A DNA stretch of 64,000 bases, taken from Curtobacterium sp. SGAir0471. Lineage in GTDB: Bacteria > Actinomycetota > Actinomycetes > Actinomycetales > Microbacteriaceae. The position numbers and the translations under genes were made by a program. Within the stretch, counting starts at the first letter, position 1. The number at the start of each line of letters is the position of its first letter. Of the stretch, positions 25,601 through 33,569 are shown in pieces. A model generated the notes under the pieces. The model saw only the letters and a program-made list of their open reading frames with translations. It did no database searches and was not told the origin of the DNA. The stretch lies in assembly GCF_005490985.1 (NCBI RefSeq), contig NZ_CP027869.1, positions 2,852,001 to 2,916,000 on the forward strand, given 5' to 3'.

Positions 25601-28239
25601 ACGGGCTCGCCCTGCTGCACCCCGGCACGGTCGACGTCGACGAGGTCGCCGACGACCACGTGACGCTGCGCGCCACCGGTGCGGCCGCAGACCTGCTCGG
25701 TCTGCTCCAGCAGGCACCGGCGAGCGTCGACGTGACCGAGGTCCAGCCCGCGCACGAGATCACCCGGACCCTGGCATCGGGAGCGATGAGCCACGGCGCC
25801 CTGGTCGCGACCGCGCACGAGGCCGTCGCGCACGGTACGAACATGGTCGGCGGCATGTCGAACTCCGGTGAGGGCGGCGAGCACCACTCCCGCTACGGCA
25901 CGATCCGCGGCTCGCGCATCAAGCAGTTCGCCTCGGGTCGGTTCGGCATCTGGGCGGGCTACCTGGCCGACCCGATGCTCGAGGAGCTCGAGATCAAGAT
26001 CGGCCAGGGCGCGAAGCCCGGCGAGGGCGGCCAGCTCCCCGCGCCGAAGGTCACGGTGGACATCGCCGCGGCCCGTGGTGGCACGCCCGGCGTCGAACTC
26101 ATCTCGCCGCCGCCGCACCACGACACGTACTCGATCGAGGACCTCGCGCAGCTCATCCACGACTGCAAGGCCGCGCGGGTCCGGGTCGTCGTCAAGCTCG
26201 TGTCCTCCGAGGGCATCGGCACCATCGCGGTCGGTGTCGCCAAGGCCGGCGCGGACGTCATCAACGTCGCGGGCAACACCGGCGGGACCGGCGCCGCCGC
26301 GGTCACGAGCCTGAAGTACGCCGGCCGCTCCGCGGAGATCGGCGTGGCCGAGGTGCACCAGGCCCTCGTCGCGAACGGCCTGCGCCAGAAGGTCACGCTC
26401 CGCTGCTCCGGCGCGCACCAGACCGGTTCGGACGTCGTCACGAGCGCGCTGCTCGGCGGGGACTCGTTCGAGTTCGGCACGACCGCGCTGATGATGCTCG
26501 GCTGCGTCATGGCGAAGAACTGCAACGTGAAGTGCCCGGCCGGTCTGACGACGAACGCCGAGGCCTTCGAGGGCGACCCCCGTGCGCTCGCGCAGTACCT
26601 GCTCAACATCGCGCACGACGTCCGGCAGATCCTCGCGCGCCTCGGCCTCCACTCGCTCCACGAGGCCCGCGGCCGCACCGACCTGCTGCAGCTCCTCGAC
26701 CACCCGGCGTCCGTCGGTCGGCTCGACGTCCGGAACCTGCTCGCGCGGGTCCCCGAGAAGGTCGTCACCGACCCGGAGTACCTCGAGAAGGACTTCCGCA
26801 CCGACGACGCCCTCATCGAGCAGGTGCGCGCGGCGCTCATCGACGGGCACGACCACGCGCTGGTCGTGGAGGGCATCATCCTCGGCAACGCCGACAAGTC
26901 GGTCGGCGGGCAGCTCGGCATCGACATCGAGCGCATCCTCGACCACGAGCTGCGGGGCATCGACCTGTCCGCGCACCCGGCGATCTCGACGGACGACCGC
27001 GGCCGCCGACGGCTCGTCGACGGTGCACTGACGATCCGCACGAGCGGCTCGGCCGGGCAGTCCTACGGTGTCTTCACGAACGACGGCACCACGCTCGACC
27101 ACACCGGCACCGCGAACGACGGCGTCGGCAAGAGCCAGTCCGGCGGGCGGATCATCGTCCGCGCCCCGGGCGGCGGGAGCACCGAGCGGGGCGGCAACGT
27201 CCTCGTCGGCAACTTCGCCCTGTTCGGCGCGACCGGCGGCCGCACGTTCGTCGAGGGCGAGGCCGGCGACCGGTTCGCCGTCCGCAACTCCGGCGCGACC
27301 GCGGTGGTCGAGGGCTTCGGCGACTTCGGGTGCGAGTACATGACCGGCGGCGCCGTGCTCAACCTCGGCGGCTTCGGCAAGGGGCTCGGCAACGGCATGT
27401 CCGGCGGCTTCCTCTACCAGTACGACCCGTCGGGCACGGTGACCGAGCGCGCGAGCACCGACTCGCTCCTCGTCTTCCCCGTGACCGAGACCGAGCGCGG
27501 CGCGTTCCACGAGGCCGCGGCGAAACTCCTGCTCGAGTGGCACCTCGAAGCCACCGGTTCACGCCTGGCCGAGCGGCTGCTGGCGGACTGGTCGACCACC
27601 CGCGAACACGTGTTCGTCGGGATGCCGCGCGCGCTCCTGCTCAGCCAGGACGCCGACGAGATCCTCGGCGCCGCGACCCGGAACGAGCTGCTCGACGAGC
27701 TCGCGGGCTCCGTCGCGACGGACCGGGTCCGGTCGTTCAAGGTCGACTACCGCGACCGCCGGACGGTGCTCGACGGCCGTGCCCCGGCGCTCGGTGACCA
27801 GGGCGACGACACGTTCTCGCTGCTGTCGTCGTACACCGTGCTCGGGGTCGCCCAGGACGTGGCGCAGGAGCGGGTGCCGGGGGCCGCGCCGAACGACCCC
27901 CGCGTGACCGAGGCCGTGCGGAACCTCGTCCTGACCGAGGACTTCCAGGTGAAGCAGCGCGTGGTGAAGTACCTCCGCAGCACGTTCGACCGGTTCGCCG
28001 ACGACGAGCTCGCGACCCTCATCGCCGTCAAGCGACTCGACGACTCGAAGCGTGCCCTCGCGCAGCGGAACAACCGCAGCGCGGACATGCCGGGCACCAC
28101 GGGGTGGATCATGCACCAGAACGCCAAGAACGCCGGCCGGGTCCGCGCGGCCCGCTTCGACGAGCTGCTCGCGACCGCGGCGCTCGAGGACATCGCCGCC
28201 CGCGCACCGCAGGCCCCCGTCGAGGTGGTGTCGGCATGA
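22663..28239 (+). CDS. gltB: Glutamate synthase large subunit (divergent GltB)
   Basis: An 1858-residue glutamate synthase alpha-type protein that forms two glutamates from glutamine and 2-oxoglutarate. After a 17-residue propeptide comes the glutaminase nucleophile Cys18 (ESSDCGVGF), then the class II amidotransferase domain (to about 420), a central linker, the FMN-binding synthase domain with SNSGEGGEHHSRYG, GAKPGEGGQLPAPKV and ISPPPHHDTYSIEDLAQLI, and the C-terminal GXGXG beta-helix. The 3Fe-4S Cys triad is Cys1281, Cys1287, Cys1291, spaced x5-x3 instead of the usual x5-x4. A Gly/Ser/Thr insert lies near residue 543. Its TGA overlaps the diflavin reductase ATG; no gltD is present. Confidence 0.92.
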   Translation: MNPSPFGLYDPARESSDCGVGFITRLDGTPSHDVIRKGDEALCSIPHRGGKSAEGVGDGAGVSIDLSVEFFSAITGEALRAGHFGVANCFVPSDPAERAAAVQTVTGAIEHEGFELLLVRDVPVDHSVARPEAEQYQLPIVQWVFRSPESWERPEVDAAANRALLAVERVSYTQAAEAHAPHAALYPLSLSARTQILKGRLNSGEVISYFRDLTDPRHSVRTLYFHTRFSTNTEPHPTMAQPFRLMAHNGELNTDRKNRLSDEALAAARTRSIVRPPGQSDSSRLDQTLQSRVFDDGLEIVEAVVTLMPPAWENDRTLTPDVRDMLEYFSLYEEKNDGPAAVIFSDGDVVGARLDRLGLRPLRTVRTDEYLMVASEAGQVAFPADEVVHRGRIEAGGMLVVDHRTGSVMRTDEVLRMLAARRDYGTLLDAARVHLDDLPAPAYDRTTSTLGYDGDLSLAGRYVAYSLNQESFRFMLDPMLANGSERISAMGYGTAINALSDTEGGMAKYFSQRFAQVTNPPLDSIREADGMSMRVALGTKPDGTGSGTGSGTGAPSRQIVVDSPVLGHLDMVRLRDQTIVPLERFDMLYVPVLGDERANADAVRAATEHLAEAVVAFAERSGGIAVLTDRSVSSTHAPLPVILAVAAVNQRLIETGLRLRVSIVAESGQLPSSHHVATALGFGASAVYSLSARLRAEEQYPAEAAPAGEYTATDLALKRFRKAAEKALAKTMGRVGLCTAESYIGGEFFEPNYLDTGDDLFARVFPHMAAPVGGVGFARIAQAATDWHERARTVASEGQVPLLGLFKERSDGAGHSFGVASVRGFGGMTEERPAFERSGDADALRLLTLRQLDDSFGISDAAYRNTGYDRLSDAEIDAHRITPGYVTFLQTTHDERSRRPAALRDVLALPADVTGIDEAEDFARELGRFATTGNASITVRGLSGSRPSSQDGLPGGTTRFTLQLTSTGPTGAQRHRALADGLALLHPGTVDVDEVADDHVTLRATGAAADLLGLLQQAPASVDVTEVQPAHEITRTLASGAMSHGALVATAHEAVAHGTNMVGGMSNSGEGGEHHSRYGTIRGSRIKQFASGRFGIWAGYLADPMLEELEIKIGQGAKPGEGGQLPAPKVTVDIAAARGGTPGVELISPPPHHDTYSIEDLAQLIHDCKAARVRVVVKLVSSEGIGTIAVGVAKAGADVINVAGNTGGTGAAAVTSLKYAGRSAEIGVAEVHQALVANGLRQKVTLRCSGAHQTGSDVVTSALLGGDSFEFGTTALMMLGCVMAKNCNVKCPAGLTTNAEAFEGDPRALAQYLLNIAHDVRQILARLGLHSLHEARGRTDLLQLLDHPASVGRLDVRNLLARVPEKVVTDPEYLEKDFRTDDALIEQVRAALIDGHDHALVVEGIILGNADKSVGGQLGIDIERILDHELRGIDLSAHPAISTDDRGRRRLVDGALTIRTSGSAGQSYGVFTNDGTTLDHTGTANDGVGKSQSGGRIIVRAPGGGSTERGGNVLVGNFALFGATGGRTFVEGEAGDRFAVRNSGATAVVEGFGDFGCEYMTGGAVLNLGGFGKGLGNGMSGGFLYQYDPSGTVTERASTDSLLVFPVTETERGAFHEAAAKLLLEWHLEATGSRLAERLLADWSTTREHVFVGMPRALLLSQDADEILGAATRNELLDELAGSVATDRVRSFKVDYRDRRTVLDGRAPALGDQGDDTFSLLSSYTVLGVAQDVAQERVPGAAPNDPRVTEAVRNLVLTEDFQVKQRVVKYLRSTFDRFADDELATLIAVKRLDDSKRALAQRNNRSADMPGTTGWIMHQNAKNAGRVRAARFDELLATAALEDIAARAPQAPVEVVSA

Positions 28240-30023
28240 GCACGCTCCCTCCCACCGGGCAGCTGATCCCGGTCGACGCACCGTTCTCGGCGGCGCAGGA
28301 GTCCTGGCTGGCCGGGTTCATCGCCGGCATCGCAGCGGCGGGCAAGCGCGCCGCCGGCGGTGCCCCGACCACGACGGTCGACGTGCTCTTCGGCACCCAG
28401 ACGGGCAACGCCGAGTTCCTGGCCGACGAGCTCGTCGCCGGTGCGAAGGCCCGCGGGCTCGGCGGCCGGGCGACCCCGCTCGACGCCGTGACGCCCGAGC
28501 AGCTCGCCGGCATGTCGCACGTGCTCGTCGTCACCTCGACGTACGGCGAGGGCGAGATGCCCGACAACGCCGGCCTGTTCTGGGACGCGATCCAGGCATC
28601 CACGGTCCCCCGGCTCGAGGGACTGCAGTACGCCGTCCTCGGCCTCGGCGACACGAGCTACGACGACTTCTGCCAGGCGGGCAAGCTCCTCGACACCCGG
28701 TTCGAGCAGCTCGGCGCGACGCGGATCCACGACCGGGTGGACTGCGACGTCGACTTCGAGGACCCCGCCGCGCTCTGGAGCGCCGCGGTCCTCGACCGGC
28801 TCGCCGCAGCGGCCGGTGCCCAGCCGGGCGCGTCCGGCCCCGCCGCCGGGGCGACCCCCTCGTCCGCCGCAGCCGGCGGTGCGGGGGCGGGTCGTGCCTC
28901 CCGGCCGGGGTCGCAGTGGACCAAGCGCACCCCGTACCGTGCGCCGCTCGTCGTCAACCGGCTGCTCTCCGCACCGCGCAGCGCGAAGGAGATCCGGCAC
29001 TTCGAGTTCGACCTCGGCGACTCAGGCATCGAGTACGCCGCCGGCGACGCGCTCGCCGTCGTGCCGCACAACGACCCTGCGCTGGTCGACGAGCTGCTCG
29101 CGCACCTCGGCGCCGACGGGTCGACGGACGTCGACGGGCGCCCGCTCGCCGAGGTCCTCCGCACCGAGCGGGAGATCCGGACGCCGTCGAAGGACCTGGT
29201 GGCCGACCTGGTGCAGCGGGCGCCGGCGTCGGAGCTCGCGGCCGTCGTGTCGCACGGCGACAAGCACGAGCTCGACCGGTGGCTCTGGGGCCGTGACGTC
29301 CTCGACCTGCTCCGTGACGCCGGCAGTGCCGCGCCGACGACGGAGGAACTGCTCCCGACCCTGCGCGGCCTGCAGGCACGGCAGTACTCGATCTCGTCGA
29401 GTCCGCTCGCGCACCCGGGCCGCGTGCACCTCACCGTCGCGTCCGTCCGCTACGGCGACGCGCACCGGACGCACGCCGGCGTCGCCTCGACGTACCTGGC
29501 CGACCGGGTGCAGGCCGACGGCGAGGTCGGCGTGTACCTGCAGCCGAACGCCGCGTTCGGGGTGCCCGCCGACGGCGACGCCCCGATGGTCATGATCGGC
29601 CCGGGCACCGGGATCGCCCCGTTCCGCGGCTTCCTGCACGAGCGTGCCGCCGCGGGGGCCACCGGGCGCAACTGGCTGTTCTTCGGCGACCAACACCGCG
29701 ACACCGACTTCGTGTACGAGGACGAGCTGACGGAGCTGCAGGAGCGGGGCGTGCTCGACCGGCTGGACCTGGCGTTCTCGCGCGACCAGGCCGAGAAGGT
29801 CTACGTGCAGACGCGGATGCGGGAGCAGGCCGCGGAGCTGTACCGGTGGCTCGAGGACGGTGCGCACGTGTACGTCTGCGGCGACGCGTCGCGGATGGCG
29901 AAGGACGTCGAGCAGGCGCTGCTCGAGGTCATCCGGGCCGGGCGGGGCCGCGACGAGGACGACGCGCACGCGTACCTGGCGGACCTGCGGCGCGCGAAGC
30001 GCTACGTGCGCGACGTGTACTGA
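28236..30023 (+). CDS. CysJ-like NADPH diflavin reductase
   Basis: A 595-residue diflavin reductase: N-terminal APFSAAQESWLAGFIAGI as in bacterial sulfite reductase flavoproteins, flavodoxin domain (about 47-190; LFGTQTGNAEFLADEL, TSTYGEGEMPDNA, LGLGDTSYDDFC), a Gly/Ala-rich linker, an FAD domain with RQYSISSSPLAHPG, the NADPH domain with MIGPGTGIAPFRGFLHER, FFGDQHRDTDFVYEDEL and YVCGDASRMAKDVE, and a terminal aromatic residue (VRDVY). It would pass electrons from NADPH via FAD and FMN to an acceptor. The ATG overlaps the gltB stop by 4 bases, and there is no sulfite reductase haem subunit nearby, so GltB is the best candidate partner. Confidence 0.93.
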   Translation: MSTLPPTGQLIPVDAPFSAAQESWLAGFIAGIAAAGKRAAGGAPTTTVDVLFGTQTGNAEFLADELVAGAKARGLGGRATPLDAVTPEQLAGMSHVLVVTSTYGEGEMPDNAGLFWDAIQASTVPRLEGLQYAVLGLGDTSYDDFCQAGKLLDTRFEQLGATRIHDRVDCDVDFEDPAALWSAAVLDRLAAAAGAQPGASGPAAGATPSSAAAGGAGAGRASRPGSQWTKRTPYRAPLVVNRLLSAPRSAKEIRHFEFDLGDSGIEYAAGDALAVVPHNDPALVDELLAHLGADGSTDVDGRPLAEVLRTEREIRTPSKDLVADLVQRAPASELAAVVSHGDKHELDRWLWGRDVLDLLRDAGSAAPTTEELLPTLRGLQARQYSISSSPLAHPGRVHLTVASVRYGDAHRTHAGVASTYLADRVQADGEVGVYLQPNAAFGVPADGDAPMVMIGPGTGIAPFRGFLHERAAAGATGRNWLFFGDQHRDTDFVYEDELTELQERGVLDRLDLAFSRDQAEKVYVQTRMREQAAELYRWLEDGAHVYVCGDASRMAKDVEQALLEVIRAGRGRDEDDAHAYLADLRRAKRYVRDVY

Positions 30024-30064
30024 GCCGCGCGTCGCCTGGCGGGCCCGGGCGTACCTGGCGGAAC

Positions 30065-30103
30065 CGGGCGTACCTGGTCGATCGGATCGACCAGGTACGC
30101 CCG
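30065..30103. terminator. 19-base-arm palindrome after the diflavin reductase
   Basis: Arms 30065-30083 and 30085-30103 are perfectly complementary around one base. A direct repeat of its left arm (CGGGCGTACCTGG) lies just upstream at about 30046-30058. Probably a terminator for the gltB unit. Confidence 0.7.
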
Positions 30104-30177
30104 TTCTCGCATCGCATCGCAAGCGCTCTGGGAAGGAACGGGCACGCGTGAGGGACCGCGGGGCGCAGGAGCGCGCA

Positions 30178-30229
30178 ACGACGGACGGGAGGCGCGGTGC
30201 CAGCTGGCACCGCGCCTCCCGTCCGTCGT
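30178..30229. repeat. Copy 3 of the GACGGGAGGC family: 52-bp perfect palindrome
   Basis: Perfect palindrome centred on CCAGCTGG (between 30203 and 30204), 26-base arms without loop. It lies between the convergent diflavin reductase and mvaS genes, ending 10 bases from the mvaS stop. Confidence 0.9.
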
Positions 30230-30238
30230 GGGGTCGCG

Positions 30239-31432
30239 TCAGTCCTGAGCGGTCGCCTCGTAGTGCCGCGCGCCACCGCGCACGCCCGCGAAGCGGTACG
30301 GCGCAGCCGTGACGCGGGGACGCTCGACGTCCTCGCTCGTGGCGGCGCCGGCGGCGTGCAGCTCCCGGTACGCGTCGACGGTCAGCGGCACGCGCGCCTC
30401 GAGCAGGTCGCGGACGCGGCCCTCGCGGCGGTGGGACCGGTAGTCCGGGCGCACGATGCCGGTGATGAGCTCGCCGACGCTGCCCGAGCCGTAGCTGAAC
30501 AGGGCGATCCGCTCGCCGGCCAGGTCGTCGTCGAGGTCGAGCAGCGCTGCGAGCCCGATCCAGAGCGACGCCGTGTACGTGTTGCCGGTCTGCTTGTTGT
30601 AGGTGAAGCCGGTCGCCAGCTCGGACTCGTCGAAGGGCTCCCCGACGTGCTGCGTGAGCTTCCGGTGCGCCTTGAGGGCCATCTTCGTGAAGGGCTGGTG
30701 GTGCACGAAGCGCGCGATGTCCCCGTACGCCGGGCCGCCCTGCGACGCCAGGTCGTCCCACGCCCCGACGAAGGCGTCGACGTAGGCGCTCACCGACAGT
30801 CGGCCGTCGACGAGCGCGGTCGAGCGGTCGTTCGGGCGCCAGAAGTCGTCCACGTCAGCGGTGAAGACCCCGGCGGCGGGCTCGATCTCGATCAGGTCGG
30901 GGTCCGCGGAGACCAGGATCGCGGCGGCGCCGGCGCCCTGGGTGGGCTCGGCGGCGGTGTCGACGTCGTAGCGGGCGACGTCGGCGGCGATGACGAGGAC
31001 GCGTTCGTGAGGTGCCCGCGCGATGATGCCGAGGGCGAGCTGCACCGCGGCGGTCCCCCCGTAGCAGGCCTGCTTCAGCTCGACCACGCGGACGTTCTGC
31101 GGCAGGCCGAGCAGCCCGTGCACGAAGACACCGGCGGCCTTGGACTGGTCGACGCCGGACTCGGTCGCGAACAGCACCGTGCGGATGCCGTCGACGCCGT
31201 GGCGGTCGATGAGCTCCTTCGCGGCGGCCGCGCCCATCGTGACGATGTCCTCGTCGGGGGCGGGCACGCTGAAGGCGTCCTGGCCGATGCCGACGTGGTA
31301 CTTCGCCGGGTCGACGCCGAGCCGCTCGGCCAGGTCGTCGAGCTCGAGCACGTGGTGCCCGGTCGCGATCGCGATGTCGTGGATGCCGACACGCAGGGTC
31401 TGCTGCGGTACGGGCTGCTGCTGGACGGTCAT
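30239..31432 (-). CDS. mvaS: Hydroxymethylglutaryl-CoA synthase
   Basis: A 397-residue HMG-CoA synthase that condenses acetoacetyl-CoA with acetyl-CoA. The catalytic triad is visible: Glu91 (FATESGVDQSKAA), Cys123 (VELKQACYGGTAAVQ) and a His near 245 (FVHHQPFTKMALKAH). FSYGSGSVGE is also conserved. The protein resembles the Streptomyces mevalonate-cluster enzyme throughout. Last gene of the operon; its ATG overlaps the mvaA stop by 4 bases. Confidence 0.95.
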   Translation of the reverse strand: MTVQQQPVPQQTLRVGIHDIAIATGHHVLELDDLAERLGVDPAKYHVGIGQDAFSVPAPDEDIVTMGAAAAKELIDRHGVDGIRTVLFATESGVDQSKAAGVFVHGLLGLPQNVRVVELKQACYGGTAAVQLALGIIARAPHERVLVIAADVARYDVDTAAEPTQGAGAAAILVSADPDLIEIEPAAGVFTADVDDFWRPNDRSTALVDGRLSVSAYVDAFVGAWDDLASQGGPAYGDIARFVHHQPFTKMALKAHRKLTQHVGEPFDESELATGFTYNKQTGNTYTASLWIGLAALLDLDDDLAGERIALFSYGSGSVGELITGIVRPDYRSHRREGRVRDLLEARVPLTVDAYRELHAAGAATSEDVERPRVTAAPYRFAGVRGGARHYEATAQD

Positions 31433-32493
31433 GCGGCACCTCCGGCGGGCTTCGACCCGCGACGTTCCATGGCGACGTGCGCCGCCATCAGCTCCCCCGG
31501 GTTGGTCTGCGCGGCGAGCAGCGACAGCTCACCGCAGAGCACCGTCGCGGCGCACAGGGCGGCCAGGCGGCGGGCGTTCGCGCCGGGCTCTCGGTCCTCG
31601 CGGCAGCCGAGGCGCACCAGGGCGTCCTCGACGACGGGCAGGTCCCCGCCCTTCCCGTTGCCGACCGTGCCGACGATCAGGTGCGGCAGCGCGGTGGAGA
31701 AGTACAGGTCGTCGCCGCGGGCCTCGGCGTAGGTGATGCCCTGGGAGCCCTCGACGATGTTCGCGGCGTCCTGCCCGGTGGCCAGGTAGAAGCCGAGGAG
31801 CATGTTCGCGTAGTGCGCGTTCGCGGAGCGCAGGGCCCCGGCGATCGTCGACCCGACCAGGTTCTTCGCGACGTTGAGCTCGGCGATGCGCTCGGCGCTC
31901 GACCGCAGCCGCTTCTCGACGATCTCGCCCGGGATCACGATCTCGGCGATGGTGTTCCGGCCGCGTCCGCGGATGCCGTTCACCGCGGTGGCCTTCTTGT
32001 CGGTGCAGAAGTTGCCGGAGACGCTGACGTACCGCAGGCCCGGCTCCCAGCCGAGGATCGCGGGCAGCAGCCTGTCCGCCGCCTGCGTGACCATGTTGTG
32101 GCCGGAGGCGTCGCCCGTGGTGAACGCGAAGCGCAGGAACAGCAGGTCGCCGACGATCTCGGGGTGCACCTCGATGAGCTTCGCGAACCGGCTCTGCCCG
32201 GCGACGATCTGCTCGAGCTCGTCCTGGCGCGCCAGGATCCGCCCGGCGGCGATGTGCGCGGCGGCGGCGCTGTCGGCCTTCACGACGACCGAGCGGGTCA
32301 TCCGCTCGTCGACGACGGTCGCGACGATGCCGCCCTCGACCATGCGCGAGATGCGGGCACCGCGGCCGACGGACGGCCACAGCGGCGACTCGTACGTGGC
32401 GAGGGGCACCTCGTGCTCGCCCTCGACGGCGTTGCCGCTCACGCGGATCGGCCCGACCCACTTCGTCGGGATCGGGGTCAGCAGGTCGGTCAT
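31429..32493 (-). CDS. mvaA: Hydroxymethylglutaryl-CoA reductase (short Streptomyces type)
   Basis: A 354-residue HMG-CoA reductase that makes mevalonate from HMG-CoA. Motifs: PLATYESPLWPSVGRGA, FTTGDASGHNMVT, the catalytic Lys in SGNFCTDKKATAVNG (about residue 166), NLVGSTIAGALRSANAH, and LIVGTVGNGKG. Length and motifs match the NADPH-dependent actinobacterial enzymes of mevalonate clusters and not the degradative class II enzymes. ATG 32493 overlaps the mvaK2 stop by 4 bases. Confidence 0.95.
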   Translation of the reverse strand: MTDLLTPIPTKWVGPIRVSGNAVEGEHEVPLATYESPLWPSVGRGARISRMVEGGIVATVVDERMTRSVVVKADSAAAAHIAAGRILARQDELEQIVAGQSRFAKLIEVHPEIVGDLLFLRFAFTTGDASGHNMVTQAADRLLPAILGWEPGLRYVSVSGNFCTDKKATAVNGIRGRGRNTIAEIVIPGEIVEKRLRSSAERIAELNVAKNLVGSTIAGALRSANAHYANMLLGFYLATGQDAANIVEGSQGITYAEARGDDLYFSTALPHLIVGTVGNGKGGDLPVVEDALVRLGCREDREPGANARRLAALCAATVLCGELSLLAAQTNPGELMAAHVAMERRGSKPAGGAA

Positions 32494-33569
32494 TCGACGC
32501 TCCCTTCGGGCGCTTGCACCGCGACGCTGAGGTGTCTGATGTCGTGCGCCTCCCAGGCGCGGTGGATGCCGGCGAGGTCGGTGTCCGCCGGGACGAGCGC
32601 GATGCCGCAGTCGCCGCCGCCGGCGCCGGACGGCTTCGCCGCTCCACCGGCCGCCTCGACCACGTCGCACAGGGTCGCGAGGCGCTCGGTCTCGATCTGC
32701 GAGCCGACCGACGCACCGAGGCGCTGCATGAGGACGCGGGCGCGCCGCAGGGCGTCGAGCGTGGTCGCGGCGTCGCCGGTCTGGAGGCCCGCGGTCAGGT
32801 CGTCGACGCAGGCGCGGCTGTCGTCGAGGAACGCCTGGTACCCGCCGTCGCGGTGCTTCCGGACCACGCTGACGAGCTTCGTCGTCGACGCCGGCGAGCC
32901 CGTCCAGCCGACCAGCAGCTCCAGGTCCTTCGGCGCCGGGAGCCGCTGCACGTCGAAGCCGGTCCAGGCCTCGGTGTCGTCGAGGATCGCGGTCACGGCG
33001 TGGCTGTCGAGCATCGCCACGAGGCGCTCGCGGTCCGGCGCGCTGTAGCGGAGCCACCCGCCGAAGGTGCTCGCGGCGAGGTCCCCGCCGGACGCGCGCG
33101 GGTTGACCCGGACGGTGGCGAGCAGGGCGACGCGGAAGCGGTCGCGCTGCGAGAGTCCGATGCCGTAGAAGCGGTCCAGCGCACCGACGGTCGCGACGGT
33201 CACCGCGGCCGAGGACCCGAGCCCGAACTTCCGCCCGCTGGCGTCGTCGAGCTGGCTCTCGATGCGCAGGTCGTGGAACCGTGGGGCGATCCCGCGCTCG
33301 GCGCGGAGCTTCTCGACCAGGTCGATCGTCGCCATCACGTAGTCGTAGGGGTGGTGCTCCCGGTCGAGCGCCAGACCGTCCTCGTCACGGGTCCAGGTCA
33401 GCGGCAGGTGCCCGTACTCCTCGGAGTGCACGCTGCCGGAGCCGTGGCCCTCGCTCACCCGGGCGGTGATGGCGCGGTCGAGGGCGATGAGCACGGACGG
33501 CTGCCCGGGCTCGACGACGGCGTACTCACCCGCGACGAACAGCTTGCCGTGGGCGCGGAACTCGATCAC
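32490..33569 (-). CDS. mvaK2: Phosphomevalonate kinase
   Basis: A 359-residue GHMP kinase acting on 5-phosphomevalonate. The N-terminus AHGKLFVAGEYAVVEPGQPSVLIALDRAI is diagnostic for bacterial phosphomevalonate kinase; KFGLGSSAAVTVATVGAL is the P-loop and KPSGAGGGDCGIAL the C-terminal GHMP motif. GTG 33569 overlaps the mvaD stop by 4 bases. In Streptomyces clusters the next gene is usually fni (IPP isomerase), but here mvaA follows directly. Confidence 0.94.
   Translation of the reverse strand: MIEFRAHGKLFVAGEYAVVEPGQPSVLIALDRAITARVSEGHGSGSVHSEEYGHLPLTWTRDEDGLALDREHHPYDYVMATIDLVEKLRAERGIAPRFHDLRIESQLDDASGRKFGLGSSAAVTVATVGALDRFYGIGLSQRDRFRVALLATVRVNPRASGGDLAASTFGGWLRYSAPDRERLVAMLDSHAVTAILDDTEAWTGFDVQRLPAPKDLELLVGWTGSPASTTKLVSVVRKHRDGGYQAFLDDSRACVDDLTAGLQTGDAATTLDALRRARVLMQRLGASVGSQIETERLATLCDVVEAAGGAAKPSGAGGGDCGIALVPADTDLAGIHRAWEAHDIRHLSVAVQAPEGSVE

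Noticed and set aside
22330..27543. 1737-codon open frame antisense to gltB
   Set aside because: It arises from the codon-position GC bias of gltB. It has no family motifs, no ribosome site and a composition rich in Arg, Gly and Val typical of shadow frames; the opposite strand encodes a clear GltB.
28236..30023. Sulfite reductase alpha subunit (cysJ) of assimilatory sulfate reduction
   Set aside because: Domain order fits CysJ, but there is no cysI or other sulfur gene nearby and the gene is translationally coupled to gltB, so naming it cysJ would overstate the evidence.
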